Of a stretch of DNA of 64,000 nucleotides, positions 43,064 to 51,176 are shown piece after piece. How positions within the stretch are numbered: the stretch's first letter is position 1; each line of letters opens with the position of its first letter. This DNA is from Pantoea sp. A4 (GTDB taxonomy: Bacteria > Pseudomonadota > Gammaproteobacteria > Enterobacterales > Enterobacteriaceae). The notes beneath the pieces are model-generated. The model was given only the letters and a program-made list of their open reading frames with translations, did not search any database and was not told the DNA's origin. The position numbers were made by a program, and so were the translations under genes. The stretch is taken from contig NZ_ALXE01000029.1 in NCBI RefSeq assembly GCF_000295955.2, forward strand, positions 1-64,000, given 5' to 3'.

Positions 43064-44161
43064 ATGGCAACGCAAAAACTTCTGCAACCTCTCGAACTCG
43101 GCGCTCTGCACCTGAAAAACCGTGTCGTGATGGCCCCGATGACGCGCGCCCGCACCGCGCAGCCAGGCAATGTGCCGACCGCGCTGATGGCCGAGTATTA
43201 TGCGCAACGGGCCAGCGCTGGGCTGATCGTCACGGAAGCCACGCAAATTGCGCCCGAAGCACAGGGTTACTCCTGGACGCCGGGTATCCACTCGGCGCAG
43301 CAAATCGCCGGTTGGAAACAGGTGACGGAGGCGGTACATGCGGCCAACGGCGCGATTTTTTGCCAACTGTGGCACGTGGGGCGGATGTCACACCCCAGTT
43401 TTCATGCGGATGGCAAACCGTTGGCACCTTCTGCCATTCCGTTTGATGGTCAGGTGTGGATTGTCAATGCTGCCGGGCAGGGGGAGATGATTGATTGCCC
43501 GGTGCCACGCGAGATGACGCAGCAGGATATCCAGCGCGCAATTGCGCAATATCGCCAGGCTGCGCTCAATGCGGTTGAAGCGGGGTTTGACGGGATTGAA
43601 GTCCACGGCGGCAATGGCTATCTGGTGGATCAGTTCCTGCGCCGCACGTCTAATCACCGTACTGACCAATACGGCGGCCCGCTGGAAAACCGCATTCGTT
43701 TTGCGCAGGAACTGTTGACGGCCATCAGCGCGGCCATTGGTCCAGAACGCACCGGTATCCGCCTGGCACCGTTTATTACGCAGCGAGGGATGAATGATCC
43801 AGAGGCGATTGATGCCATTCTGGCACTGGCGAAGTGGTGCAGCGGGCAGGGGATTGGCTATATCCACCTGGCCGAAGCGGACTGGGATGATGCCCCCACG
43901 GTGCCAGAACCCTTCCGTCACCAGTTACGTGAAGCCTTCAACGGACGTTTAATTGTCGCCGGGAATTACACTCAGGAGAAAGCGGAGCGCTATCTGGCGG
44001 CGGGATTAGTGGATTTGGTGGCTTTTGGTCGGCCTTTTGTTTCCAATCCTGATTTACCTGCGCGGCTGTCACATCATTTGCCGCTGGCACCCATAGCCGA
44101 TATGTCTACGCTGTTTGGCGGCGACGGCAAAGGCTATACCGATTACCCTAACGCCGGGTAG
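43064..44161 (+). CDS. Old yellow enzyme family alkene reductase (NemA-like)
   Basis: An FMN- and NADPH-dependent cytosolic reductase of 365 residues, the length of NemA. Visible: VMAPMTRARTAQPGNVPT (FMN-binding Thr/Arg region), QLWHVGRMSHP, substrate-binding His/Asn in EVHGGNGYLVDQF, SNHRTDQYGG and AFGRPFVSNPDL. Such enzymes reduce activated C=C bonds and nitro compounds. ATG 43064 begins the family start (QKLLQPLELGALHLKN). No regulator is adjacent. Confidence 0.92.
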   Translation: MATQKLLQPLELGALHLKNRVVMAPMTRARTAQPGNVPTALMAEYYAQRASAGLIVTEATQIAPEAQGYSWTPGIHSAQQIAGWKQVTEAVHAANGAIFCQLWHVGRMSHPSFHADGKPLAPSAIPFDGQVWIVNAAGQGEMIDCPVPREMTQQDIQRAIAQYRQAALNAVEAGFDGIEVHGGNGYLVDQFLRRTSNHRTDQYGGPLENRIRFAQELLTAISAAIGPERTGIRLAPFITQRGMNDPEAIDAILALAKWCSGQGIGYIHLAEADWDDAPTVPEPFRHQLREAFNGRLIVAGNYTQEKAERYLAAGLVDLVAFGRPFVSNPDLPARLSHHLPLAPIADMSTLFGGDGKGYTDYPNAG

Positions 44162-44167
44162 GAGAAA

Positions 44168-44189
44168 TTCCCCGCAGGCATGCGGGGAA
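44168..44189. terminator. Bidirectional hairpin between convergent genes
   Basis: TTCCCCGCA / TGCGGGGAA, a perfect 9-bp stem with a 4-base loop, lies 7 bases from each flanking stop codon. Confidence 0.75.
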
Positions 44190-44195
44190 GTGGAT

Positions 44196-44840
44196 TTATT
44201 CGGCCTGAGCGCGGGAAGATTTTAACAGCTGAATATCCAGAATCACGTACACCATGGTGGTGATAAACAGTGAAATCACGCTGCCGATCACTCCGCTGGT
44301 GGTGAAGGTGAAATAGTTGTACATCACCACCCAGGTGACACAAATAAACAGCGCCAGGGCAATATTAATGGCGGAGAGTGAATAATCGGTGGTGGTAGCA
44401 CCCCGTTGCAGCGTCTGGTTGTACATCTCTCCGCCACTGTATTTTTCCAGCACCCCTAACGTACGTTCCCAGTTGCTTTTGCGGCGAGCGCAGCCACGGG
44501 CAAAAAAGACGAACAATACCGACACAAAGAAACCGGAGAATGAGAGCAGAACGGGAACCGCTTCCAGGGCGATCTCAATGGTTTTGCGATCGCCGGGTTT
44601 GGGTGACAGGTTCAACGTGAGTGAAGCGCCGAGTAAAATATATAGAAACAGAAACAGCACAATAAAGGTCAGGCTGGTTTTCCATTCACGATCGGTTTCA
44701 GACCGCTGTTGTTGATAAGCATTATTCAGCGCGTGGCGCAGACGTTCACCTTGTTCAGAGTGCGGATCAACCTCTGCTGTGGGTTGTGCAAAAAAGCGCT
44801 GAATAAAACCCGCATCTTCCTGTTCTACGTTAATTTTCAC
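44196..44840 (-). CDS. Four-helix membrane protein of unknown function
   Basis: A protein of 214 residues: a soluble acidic N-terminus of about 53 residues, then TSLTFIVLFLFLYILLGA, AVPVLLSFSGFFVSVLFVFFA, NIALALFICVTWVVMYN and VIGSVISLFITTMVYVIL. The loop between helices two and three has a basic patch (ARRKSNWER). The start is GTG with AGGGA upstream. No family recognised. Confidence 0.75.
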   Translation of the reverse strand: MKINVEQEDAGFIQRFFAQPTAEVDPHSEQGERLRHALNNAYQQQRSETDREWKTSLTFIVLFLFLYILLGASLTLNLSPKPGDRKTIEIALEAVPVLLSFSGFFVSVLFVFFARGCARRKSNWERTLGVLEKYSGGEMYNQTLQRGATTTDYSLSAINIALALFICVTWVVMYNYFTFTTSGVIGSVISLFITTMVYVILDIQLLKSSRAQAE

Positions 44841-44916
44841 CTGATTCCCTGCCGTTTCAATATCGAAGTCGCCATTGTAGCGAGCAGGGGGAGATAATCC
44901 AGTTACGCGGGTGACT

Positions 44917-45414
44917 TTATTCGCCCAGTTTCAACTGCATAAAGGTCAGATCCAGCCAGCGGCCAAACTTGGTGCCGACTTCACGCAGGGTGCCGCTCTC
45001 AGTGAAACCCAGTTTTTGATGCAAGATGATCGACCCGGTATTGCCCGATTCGATGCCCGCAACCATCACGTGCTTGCCTTGTTCTCTGGCTGAGGCGATC
45101 AGCTGCTGCATCAGTCGTTTGCCTACCCCCTGGCCCTGCGCATCGGGGTGTACATAGACCGAATGCTCAACCGTAAAACGGTAGCCATCCCAGGGCCGCC
45201 AGTCGCCATAGGTGGCGTAACCCATCACCTGGTCCCGCTCGTCAGTGGCCACCCACAGGGGATAGCCCGTGGCCTGGCGATCTTTCATCCATTGAACACG
45301 GTTAGCCACATCGACGGGGGTATCATTCCAGATCGCAGTGGTATGCAGCACCGCATGGTTATAAATAGGGGTAATAACGACTGCGTCGGATTCACGGGCC
45401 TGCCTGATTAACAT
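44917..45414 (-). CDS. GNAT N-acetyltransferase, PAT/MnaT-like
   Basis: A protein of 165 residues with the acetyl-CoA loop VHPDAQGQGVGKRLMQQL and the start IRQARESDAVVITPIYNHAV, close to phosphinothricin acetyltransferase-like and YncA (MnaT) proteins. ATG 45414 has GAGG upstream. Divergent from an XRE-cupin regulator 63 bases away, whose operator lies between them. Substrate probably an amino acid or xenobiotic analogue. Confidence 0.88.
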   Translation of the reverse strand: MLIRQARESDAVVITPIYNHAVLHTTAIWNDTPVDVANRVQWMKDRQATGYPLWVATDERDQVMGYATYGDWRPWDGYRFTVEHSVYVHPDAQGQGVGKRLMQQLIASAREQGKHVMVAGIESGNTGSIILHQKLGFTESGTLREVGTKFGRWLDLTFMQLKLGE

Positions 45415-45440
45415 CGTGGACACCTCACTGACCATTCACT

Positions 45441-45479
45441 ATAGTGGATAAAAGTTTTACTATGGTAGTTATCCACTAT
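45441..45479. promoter_or_regulatory. Operator overlapping the XRE-cupin start codon
   Basis: A perfect 11-bp inverted repeat, ATAGTGGATAA (45441-45451) and TTATCCACTAT (45469-45479), spans the region between the GNAT and XRE genes. Its right arm includes the XRE ATG. A promoter TTCACT-17-TACTAT (45435-45463) lies inside it, putting the start of transcription only a few bases before the ATG. Autoregulation by the XRE protein is the simplest reading. Confidence 0.65.
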
Positions 45480-46056
45480 GTTAGATGAGTTGTCCAGTAA
45501 AGAAGATGATATTAACGTACGCATCGGCCAGCGCGTGCGTATTGAGCGTGAGCAGCGTAGCTGGTCACTGACCGATCTGGCGCAGCACTCCGGCGTTTCA
45601 CGCGCGATGATCCACAAAGTCGAGCGGGGTGAAAGCAGCCCAACGGCGGTATTACTCTCACGTCTTGCCGGTGCGTTCGATATGAGTATGTCGCAGCTGA
45701 TTGCGCAAAGTGAAATGCAAAATGGGACTTTGCTTAAACACCAGCAGCAACCCGTATGGAAAGATCCGCAAACCGGTTATGTGCGTCGTCATGTCTCGCC
45801 AGGCAACATCCCGCTGGATGTGGTGAATGTGGATCTTCCTGCGCGAACAGAGATCGCGATGCCTGCCATCTCGTATTTTTCCCGCCGTCAGCTCATTTGG
45901 GTGCTGGAAGGGACGCTGTGGTTTAAAGAGGGGACAGTGACGCATGAACTGCACTGTGGTGACTGCCTGGAACTGGGCGATCCTATGGACTGCGTGTTTA
46001 TTAATCCGTCCGATACCGCATGTCGCTATGCGGTCATGGTACTGAAAAATCACTGA
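45478..46056 (+). CDS. XRE-family regulator with C-terminal cupin
   Basis: A protein of 192 residues: helix-turn-helix (WSLTDLAQHSGVSRAMIHKVERGESSPTAVLLSRLA, about 29-64) and a cupin domain (WVLEGTLWFKEG, LHCGDCLELGD) that would bind a small ligand. No Shine-Dalgarno precedes ATG 45478 and the start codon lies in a palindrome, so the message may be nearly leaderless. It likely controls itself and the divergent acetyltransferase. Confidence 0.9.
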   Translation: MLDELSSKEDDINVRIGQRVRIEREQRSWSLTDLAQHSGVSRAMIHKVERGESSPTAVLLSRLAGAFDMSMSQLIAQSEMQNGTLLKHQQQPVWKDPQTGYVRRHVSPGNIPLDVVNVDLPARTEIAMPAISYFSRRQLIWVLEGTLWFKEGTVTHELHCGDCLELGDPMDCVFINPSDTACRYAVMVLKNH

Positions 46057-46133
46057 CAGGTTCGCTTACAAGGAAATACTACTTTAAATTCATAGAGATA
46101 AGTTCTCCGCATCTTCAAAACTGCGCTAATCAA

Positions 46134-46172
46134 TTGACAGCACTGGCTCACATACCTAGATTGTATAGGTAT
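46134..46172 (+). promoter_or_regulatory. Promoter and operator of the transporter/aldo-keto reductase operon
   Basis: TTGACA (46134-46139), 17-base spacer, TAGATT (46157-46162). A perfect 7-bp inverted repeat ATACCTA / TAGGTAT with a 7-base spacer (46152-46172) covers the -10. The left half and -10 recur at two other promoters nearby (49388, 52082), pointing to a shared repressor. Confidence 0.75.
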
Positions 46173-46215
46173 AAGTGAGACAGTGAGTCTGCCTTTTGAT
46201 TACACAGGAGTGAAG

Positions 46216-47544
46216 ATGTTCCCATCCGCCGTCGCCCCCAACGCCGCTAAAAATCCAGCGCAAAAAACCCGGTTTGCTGGTGTCCGTCCTGAAGAGGTGC
46301 GGGCGCTGCTCTGGAGCGTGCTGTATATTTTTTGCCTACTCTGCTGTTACTACGTGCTGCGCCCGGTGCGCGATACATTAGGGATCGATGGTGGAGTTCG
46401 CAATTTACAGTGGCTGTTTAGCGCGACGCTGGTTGCCATGTTATGTCTGAATCTGCCTTTTGCTGCTTTATCCCGTAATCTGCCACGCCAGCGCTTTATT
46501 CCGTTGGTGTATCGTTTTTTCCTGCTCCATCTGCTGATTTTCGCCGCGCTAATGTACTGGCTACCCGCGTCACAGCGCGTATGGGTAGGGCGGATCTTTT
46601 TTGTCTGGGTCTCGGTGTTTAACCTGTATGTGGTGTCCGTATTCTGGTCACTGGTCTCCGATCTGTTCTCGCGTGAAAGGGCCACTCGCCTGTTCGGGCT
46701 GATTGCCGCAGGGGCGACGCTGGGGGCGATTGGGGGTTCTGCACTGGCGACACTGTTGGCTCATCATCTCAGCACCAGCGGATTGTTGCTGATCGCCGCA
46801 GTGTTGCTGGAAGTGGCGGTGTTTTGTGCCGGTCGCCTGTGCCGGATCACCCATCTGGCACAGCAAGAAGCGCAAGAGGTGCAACGACCGTTGGGGGGCA
46901 GCATCTGGTCAGGTATCCTGGCGATTTTTCGATCCACCTACCTGTTGAATATCTGCCTCTACATGCTGCTCTATTCCATCACTTCGACGCTGCTCTATTT
47001 TCGTCAGGCGGAGTTAGTTCAGCAGTGGTTTCAGTTGGATAGCCAACGCACCACCTTCTTTGCCGCCACCGATCTGGTGGTTAATCTGCTTACGCTGTTT
47101 TCGCAGATTTTTCTCACCAGCCGTCTGCTGCAACGCTATGGCACACCGCTAGTGCTGGGATTATTGCCGCTGTTCTCCCTGTTGGGATTTCTTTCACTCT
47201 CTCTGTGGCCGGTGATGGCCTCGGTGATTGCCTTTTCCGTACTGCGTCGCGCGGGCAACTTTGCTTTTGCTCGTCCGGCACGTGAAGTGCTGTTTACCGT
47301 GCTTGGCCGCGAAGACAAGTACAAAGCGAAGAACGTTATTGATACTGCCGTGTACCGCGCAGGCGATCAGGTGGGTGCCTGGAGTTGGACACTCTCCGGT
47401 TCACTGGGGTTACCCGCCGCAACGCTGATGTGGCTCGCGCTCCCGGTTTCGCTGGTCTGGCTGGCAAACAGCCAGTGGCTGGGACGGCGTCAGCAGCGGC
47501 TTGAAGCCAACACTATTCACCCGAAAACACGAGAAATTGCATGA
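46216..47544 (+). CDS. NTT-like (NTP/NDP exchange-type) MFS transporter
   Basis: An inner-membrane protein of 442 residues with about 12 helices. YYVLRPVRDTLGIDGG near the start and FARPAREVLFTVLGREDKYKAKNVIDTAVYRAGDQVGAW near the end are typical of the bacterial relatives of ATP/ADP translocases. In free-living bacteria these proteins have no proven nucleotide transport, so the substrate is open. AGGAG precedes ATG 46216. It overlaps the aldo/keto reductase by four bases. Confidence 0.82.
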   Translation: MFPSAVAPNAAKNPAQKTRFAGVRPEEVRALLWSVLYIFCLLCCYYVLRPVRDTLGIDGGVRNLQWLFSATLVAMLCLNLPFAALSRNLPRQRFIPLVYRFFLLHLLIFAALMYWLPASQRVWVGRIFFVWVSVFNLYVVSVFWSLVSDLFSRERATRLFGLIAAGATLGAIGGSALATLLAHHLSTSGLLLIAAVLLEVAVFCAGRLCRITHLAQQEAQEVQRPLGGSIWSGILAIFRSTYLLNICLYMLLYSITSTLLYFRQAELVQQWFQLDSQRTTFFAATDLVVNLLTLFSQIFLTSRLLQRYGTPLVLGLLPLFSLLGFLSLSLWPVMASVIAFSVLRRAGNFAFARPAREVLFTVLGREDKYKAKNVIDTAVYRAGDQVGAWSWTLSGSLGLPAATLMWLALPVSLVWLANSQWLGRRQQRLEANTIHPKTREIA

Positions 47545-48377
47545 ACACAGTCAACATCACGGGCCAGGCGCTGCCTGCCATTGGTATGGGAAGCTGGCAT
47601 TTAGGCCAGGGACGGCACACCGAACAGGAAGAGATCACGGCGTTACGTACCGGCTTAGACGTTGGGATGAAGCTGATCGACACGGCGGAAATGTATGGCC
47701 GTGGAAAATCCGAAACGCTGATTGGTAAGGCCATTACCGGACTGCGCGACAAGGTGTACCTGGTGTCGAAAGTGTATCCCTGGAATGCCAATCGTTTGAT
47801 GATGGAGCGGGCATGTAATGCGAGCCTGAAGCGCTTGCAGACCGACACGCTGGATCTCTACCTGCTGCACTGGCGCTTCGGCAGTATCTTGTCTGAAGCC
47901 GTGGAAGGATTTGAAAAACTGAAACAGCAGGGAAAAATTCGCGCCTGGGGCGTTTCCAACTTTGACGTCAGCGATATGCAGGATCTGTTTGCCGTGGAAA
48001 ACGGTGAGCGCTGTGCGGTGAATCAGGTTTTTTACAACCCGGCCAGCCGCGGGATCGAGTTCGATTTGATGCCATGGGCAGCGCAGCACAAGGTGGCGCT
48101 GATGGGCTACTCACCTCTGGGTGGGGAAGGCGCGTCACTGCTCCGCCATCCGCTGATTACTCAACTGGCGGCCAAATATCACACCGGTCCCTCTTCTGTT
48201 TTGCTGGCGTGGGTGATTCGCCATAACAACATTTTGACCATCCCTGAGTCCGGGGAGGCAGCGCACATCCGCGAAAATGCGCAGGCACTGGCGTTAACGC
48301 TGGAAAGTGGTGATTTGCAAGCTATGGACGTGGCGTTCCCACCCCCTACGCAGAAAGTGCCACTGGAAACCCGTTAA
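47541..48377 (+). CDS. Aldo/keto reductase, YeaE-like
   Basis: A cytosolic NADPH-dependent reductase of 278 residues. The tetrad Asp47, Tyr52 (LIDTAEMYGRG), Lys77 (VSKVYPWN) and His110 (YLLHW) is intact. Sequence follows E. coli YeaE, a methylglyoxal-type reductase. Coupled to the transporter gene by ATGA and controlled by its promoter. Its stop overlaps the convergent gene by four bases. Confidence 0.92.
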   Translation: MNTVNITGQALPAIGMGSWHLGQGRHTEQEEITALRTGLDVGMKLIDTAEMYGRGKSETLIGKAITGLRDKVYLVSKVYPWNANRLMMERACNASLKRLQTDTLDLYLLHWRFGSILSEAVEGFEKLKQQGKIRAWGVSNFDVSDMQDLFAVENGERCAVNQVFYNPASRGIEFDLMPWAAQHKVALMGYSPLGGEGASLLRHPLITQLAAKYHTGPSSVLLAWVIRHNNILTIPESGEAAHIRENAQALALTLESGDLQAMDVAFPPPTQKVPLETR

Positions 48378-49003
48378 GGCATCATCTGACGCCACAGCAG
48401 ACACATCCTGCGGCTGTGATGCCGCAGGTGCAGCATCCGCAATGCCATCATGGCTACGACGGTGACATCAAACAGCGCCCACAGTGGCGATCCACCCGAA
48501 AAATGGGTGAGGTTCCATACCAGGCCTAAAATCATCACAAAACAGGTGGTCTGGCAGGCGATCATCGGAGTACATAACCAGTGATAAAGCTGTGCGCCGC
48601 TGAGTTGGTTACGTTGGATAAGCAACAGTCCTGACCAGGCGACCGCGCCGCTTAAACAGGCAGCGATGGCCCCGGCTCCACCCTGGCGACCGGCAAAGCA
48701 GCTGAACACCGCGACGATCATCACGACCATCACCGCCATATTCAGCAGCAGGGTGTGACGTAATTTGCGGGTGATTAGCACGGTAGAAAACTCTGCTGCC
48801 AGTAACAGCGGTGAACCAAAGCGTTGCGTCGCGTTTAACGCAGCGCTGTCAGGATGTTGATCGCTGCATTCGATCGCTTCCATGAAGTGATCGCCGACTT
48901 CCGAACACACTTCTGCGGCATAGCGCGGCGCGAAGCTCAGCGCCTGGCGCAGTTGTAACAGGTAATCGCGGGCAGCGGGGGGATAATCGTGGAAATCGGA
49001 CAT
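48374..49003 (-). CDS. PadR-associated membrane protein
   Basis: A protein of 209 residues: a soluble helical N-terminus (YLLQLRQALSFAPRYAAEVCSEVGDHFMEA) like the short domain found in proteins coded next to PadR regulators, then about four membrane helices (LLLNMAVMVVMIVAVFSCF, AIAACLSGAVAWSGLLLI, MIACQTTCFVMILGLVW, LFDVTVVAMMALRML). ATG 49003 lies one base after the PadR stop, with AGAGG upstream, so the two form an operon. Function unknown. Confidence 0.8.
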   Translation of the reverse strand: MSDFHDYPPAARDYLLQLRQALSFAPRYAAEVCSEVGDHFMEAIECSDQHPDSAALNATQRFGSPLLLAAEFSTVLITRKLRHTLLLNMAVMVVMIVAVFSCFAGRQGGAGAIAACLSGAVAWSGLLLIQRNQLSGAQLYHWLCTPMIACQTTCFVMILGLVWNLTHFSGGSPLWALFDVTVVAMMALRMLHLRHHSRRMCLLWRQMMP

Positions 49004-49004
49004 C

Positions 49005-49337
49005 TCAAGGCCTCTGCAACAGTGCTCCGATGGCACCGCTATAATTGTCCCATGCCTGGCGCTGTTTCAGGAGCTCAGTGGTGCCTTCACGCGTCAACTG
49101 GTAGACGCGGCGTTTGCGCTTTGACGGTGCGATTTCCCATTCAGCGGCAATCAGACCCCGCTGTTCCATACGGTGAAGTAACGGATAAACCGTACCTTCC
49201 TGAAAGGCCAGGACACCGTTAGTGATCTGATGGATCAACTCAATCAGCGCATAGCCATGACGCGGGCCGCGTTCCAGCGCAGCCAGAATGACCATTTCAA
49301 TGTGGCTCTTAAGATTGTCGTCGGCACTGCTTCTCAT
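49005..49337 (-). CDS. PadR-family transcriptional regulator
   Basis: A protein of 110 residues with the PadR winged helix: LKSHIEMVILAALERGPRHGYALIELIHQITNG, FQEGTVYPLLHRMEQRGLIAAEWE and RRVYQLTREG. PadR proteins bind inverted repeats as dimers and sense phenolic or other ligands. The divergent region to the cupin gene holds a long inverted repeat over a promoter (49388-49442), its probable operator. It probably controls the flanking operons too. Confidence 0.92.
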   Translation of the reverse strand: MRSSADDNLKSHIEMVILAALERGPRHGYALIELIHQITNGVLAFQEGTVYPLLHRMEQRGLIAAEWEIAPSKRKRRVYQLTREGTTELLKQRQAWDNYSGAIGALLQRP

Positions 49338-49387
49338 GTTTCTGGCTCACTCATCCACTAAGTTACAAACCTTCGTACTATAGCATC

Positions 49388-49442
49388 TTGACTTCATGAT
49401 GTTTCATACTTAGTTTATCTAGGCATTGATTATCTAAGTATG
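49388..49442 (+). promoter_or_regulatory. Promoter of the cupin operon with PadR-type operator
   Basis: TTGACT (49388-49393), 17-base spacer, TAGTTT (49411-49416). CATACTTAG (49405-49413) and CTAAGTATG (49434-49442) form a perfect 9-bp inverted repeat. The 21 bases from 49406 match the symmetric site at 46152 in 16 positions. Confidence 0.7.
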
Positions 49443-49504
49443 TAGCGTGCTACGCAATACCTGTTTGCAGGTGCTGGGCACTCATGGGTCAAGGAGGCAG
49501 AGTA

Positions 49505-50086
49505 ATGCTAACCCGACGTCATTTTTTACAGATCTCAACCCTGACTACGCTGACTTTACCCGCCTGGCGTAGTTGGGGAGCCAATGCCGCAGGGCCATCC
49601 CCGTTTGAGCTGGCAGAACAATGGTATGCCCAGCCAGCAGATTGGGTGCCTAACCATCCGGGTTTGCCCGTCGTCCACTTTCGCCGCGCGCTGCCAGATG
49701 ACCCGTTAAAAGCCAAACTGCAACGCAGCGGCTGGCGCATGCAGTGGCAGGGACAACCCTTTGCCAAACCCTATTTCCACAGTCAGGCGCATGTGCTGCA
49801 CGTGGTCACCGCAGGAACGGGCGTGATGCAAACCGGTGGCGAGAAGGGAAAACAGGTTCAGCTCCGTCAGGGGGACCTGCTGTTCCTCCCCGCCGGGACG
49901 GGCCAACAGTTGCTGAGCGCCGACCCGCGGTTTCAGACCCAGGCCTGGTATCCAGAAAAACAGAGCTGGGATGTGTGTCGCAGCGCGCTCTCTGCCAGCG
50001 CACAGTGCCGCCAGAGTGCCACCAAACTCTCTGCTGCCAGTCGCAAAATGATGCAGGCCTTTGGCACCCAGTTCCTTACCACTTGA
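49505..50086 (+). CDS. Tat-exported cupin protein
   Basis: A protein of 193 residues. A twin-arginine signal (TRRHFLQISTLTTLTLP, cleavage likely after GANA) directs it to the periplasm. The mature part has cupin strands (YFHSQAHVLHVVTAGTGVMQTGG, LRQGDLLFLPAGTGQQLL) with His that could bind metal. GGAGG precedes ATG 49505. First gene of a five-gene set with ABM, PEBP, tautomerase and SDR. Reaction unknown. Confidence 0.82.
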   Translation: MLTRRHFLQISTLTTLTLPAWRSWGANAAGPSPFELAEQWYAQPADWVPNHPGLPVVHFRRALPDDPLKAKLQRSGWRMQWQGQPFAKPYFHSQAHVLHVVTAGTGVMQTGGEKGKQVQLRQGDLLFLPAGTGQQLLSADPRFQTQAWYPEKQSWDVCRSALSASAQCRQSATKLSAASRKMMQAFGTQFLTT

Positions 50087-50103
50087 TCAGGGATTTCAAG
50101 CGA

Positions 50104-50397
50104 ATGACGCAAAAACAGAAACGTGTAGTGGCAAAGTTTGTCGCGCAGGAAGGGAAAGCTGAAGCACTGCGTGCGGCGATTCAGCGCTGCGTAGCGCCCA
50201 GCCGGGCGGAAGAAGGGAATATGCATTATGACCTGTACCAGAGTGTGGAGGAGGCCGGTGTGTTTCTGATCCATGAAACCTGGCACAGCGATGCCGCGAT
50301 TTTATTCCACTTCGAACAACCGCATTTCCAGCAGTTGCTGGCGGACACCCAGCCGTTACTGGTGGGCGAGCCAGACATTCATTGTGTTGATGTATAA
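50104..50397 (+). CDS. Antibiotic-biosynthesis-monooxygenase (ABM) family protein
   Basis: A protein of 97 residues with the dimeric alpha+beta barrel pattern of quinol monooxygenases such as YgiN (VVAKFVAQEGKAEALRAAI, SRAEEGNMHYDLYQS, FLIHETWHSDAAILFHFEQPHFQ). Cofactor-free oxidation of phenolic compounds is the usual role. It starts 17 bases after the cupin stop. Confidence 0.88.
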   Translation: MTQKQKRVVAKFVAQEGKAEALRAAIQRCVAPSRAEEGNMHYDLYQSVEEAGVFLIHETWHSDAAILFHFEQPHFQQLLADTQPLLVGEPDIHCVDV

Positions 50398-50415
50398 CCA
50401 ACAGGAGTTGAGAAC

Positions 50416-50973
50416 ATGAAAGTGATGCATCAGGCGATGATTGCTCTGGCAGGCGTAACACTGTGCAGCACGGCGGCACTGGCTGCCCCCTTCACACTGC
50501 ATTCCACCGATTTTCATAACGCCGGTCCACTTCCTGTTTCAATGGGAGCCGGTGGTCAGTGCCCTGGCCGTAATCTCTCCCCGCAGCTGAGCTGGCAGGG
50601 TGAACCCGCAGGCACCAAAAGCTATGTGCTGTTGATTGAAGATCCGCAAGGCGTAAATGGTCTGGGAATGACGCACTTTATTGGTTATGGCATCGACGCG
50701 CAGCGCCACGCTTTCAACCGTGAAGATCTCAGCCAAAACCGGGGTTATATCGCGGGAACCAACGGTAAGCAGATCCAGGGTTACTTCGGTCCTTGCCCGC
50801 CAGCCGTGTCAGATATCCACAACTATAACTTTACCCTGATCGCCACCGACCTGGCACCCGATGCACTGGCACACGGTGAGACGCGTGAAGCGGTGATGGC
50901 GGCGTTGAAAGGTCACAATCTTGGATCGGCCGGTTTAGTCGGCCAGTTTATTCTGCCAGCAAAAGGGAAATAA
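50416..50973 (+). CDS. Exported PEBP (YbhB/YbcL) family protein
   Basis: A protein of 185 residues with a signal peptide (MKVMHQAMIALAGVTLCSTAALA) and the phosphatidylethanolamine-binding fold (NLSPQLSWQGEPAGTKSYVLLIEDP, YFGPCPP, HNYNFTLIATD). Periplasmic, like E. coli YbcL. Ligand unknown. AGGAG precedes the ATG. Confidence 0.9.
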   Translation: MKVMHQAMIALAGVTLCSTAALAAPFTLHSTDFHNAGPLPVSMGAGGQCPGRNLSPQLSWQGEPAGTKSYVLLIEDPQGVNGLGMTHFIGYGIDAQRHAFNREDLSQNRGYIAGTNGKQIQGYFGPCPPAVSDIHNYNFTLIATDLAPDALAHGETREAVMAALKGHNLGSAGLVGQFILPAKGK

Positions 50974-50976
50974 CCG

Positions 50977-51162
50977 ATGCCAGAAGTTGTCGTACACATG
51001 GCCAGCGGCCGTACGCGTGAGCAAAAAGAGCAGTTAATGCAGAAACTGTACCTCGCAGTGAAAGAGAGCCTGTCAGTGGCTGATGAATATATCGTGGTTT
51101 CATTAGTTGAAACCCCAAAAGAAAATAAATCGCGCGGTGGTGTACCGTTCACCGCGCTTTGA
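50977..51162 (+). CDS. 4-oxalocrotonate tautomerase family protein
   Basis: A protein of 61 residues starting Met-Pro, so processing exposes the catalytic Pro1. EVVVHMASGRTREQKEQLMQ is the family's first strand and helix. Enol-keto tautomerisation of a phenolic breakdown product would suit the ABM and SDR neighbours. Three bases follow the PEBP stop. Confidence 0.88.
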   Translation: MPEVVVHMASGRTREQKEQLMQKLYLAVKESLSVADEYIVVSLVETPKENKSRGGVPFTAL

Positions 51163-51176
51163 AGCAGGGATAAAAG

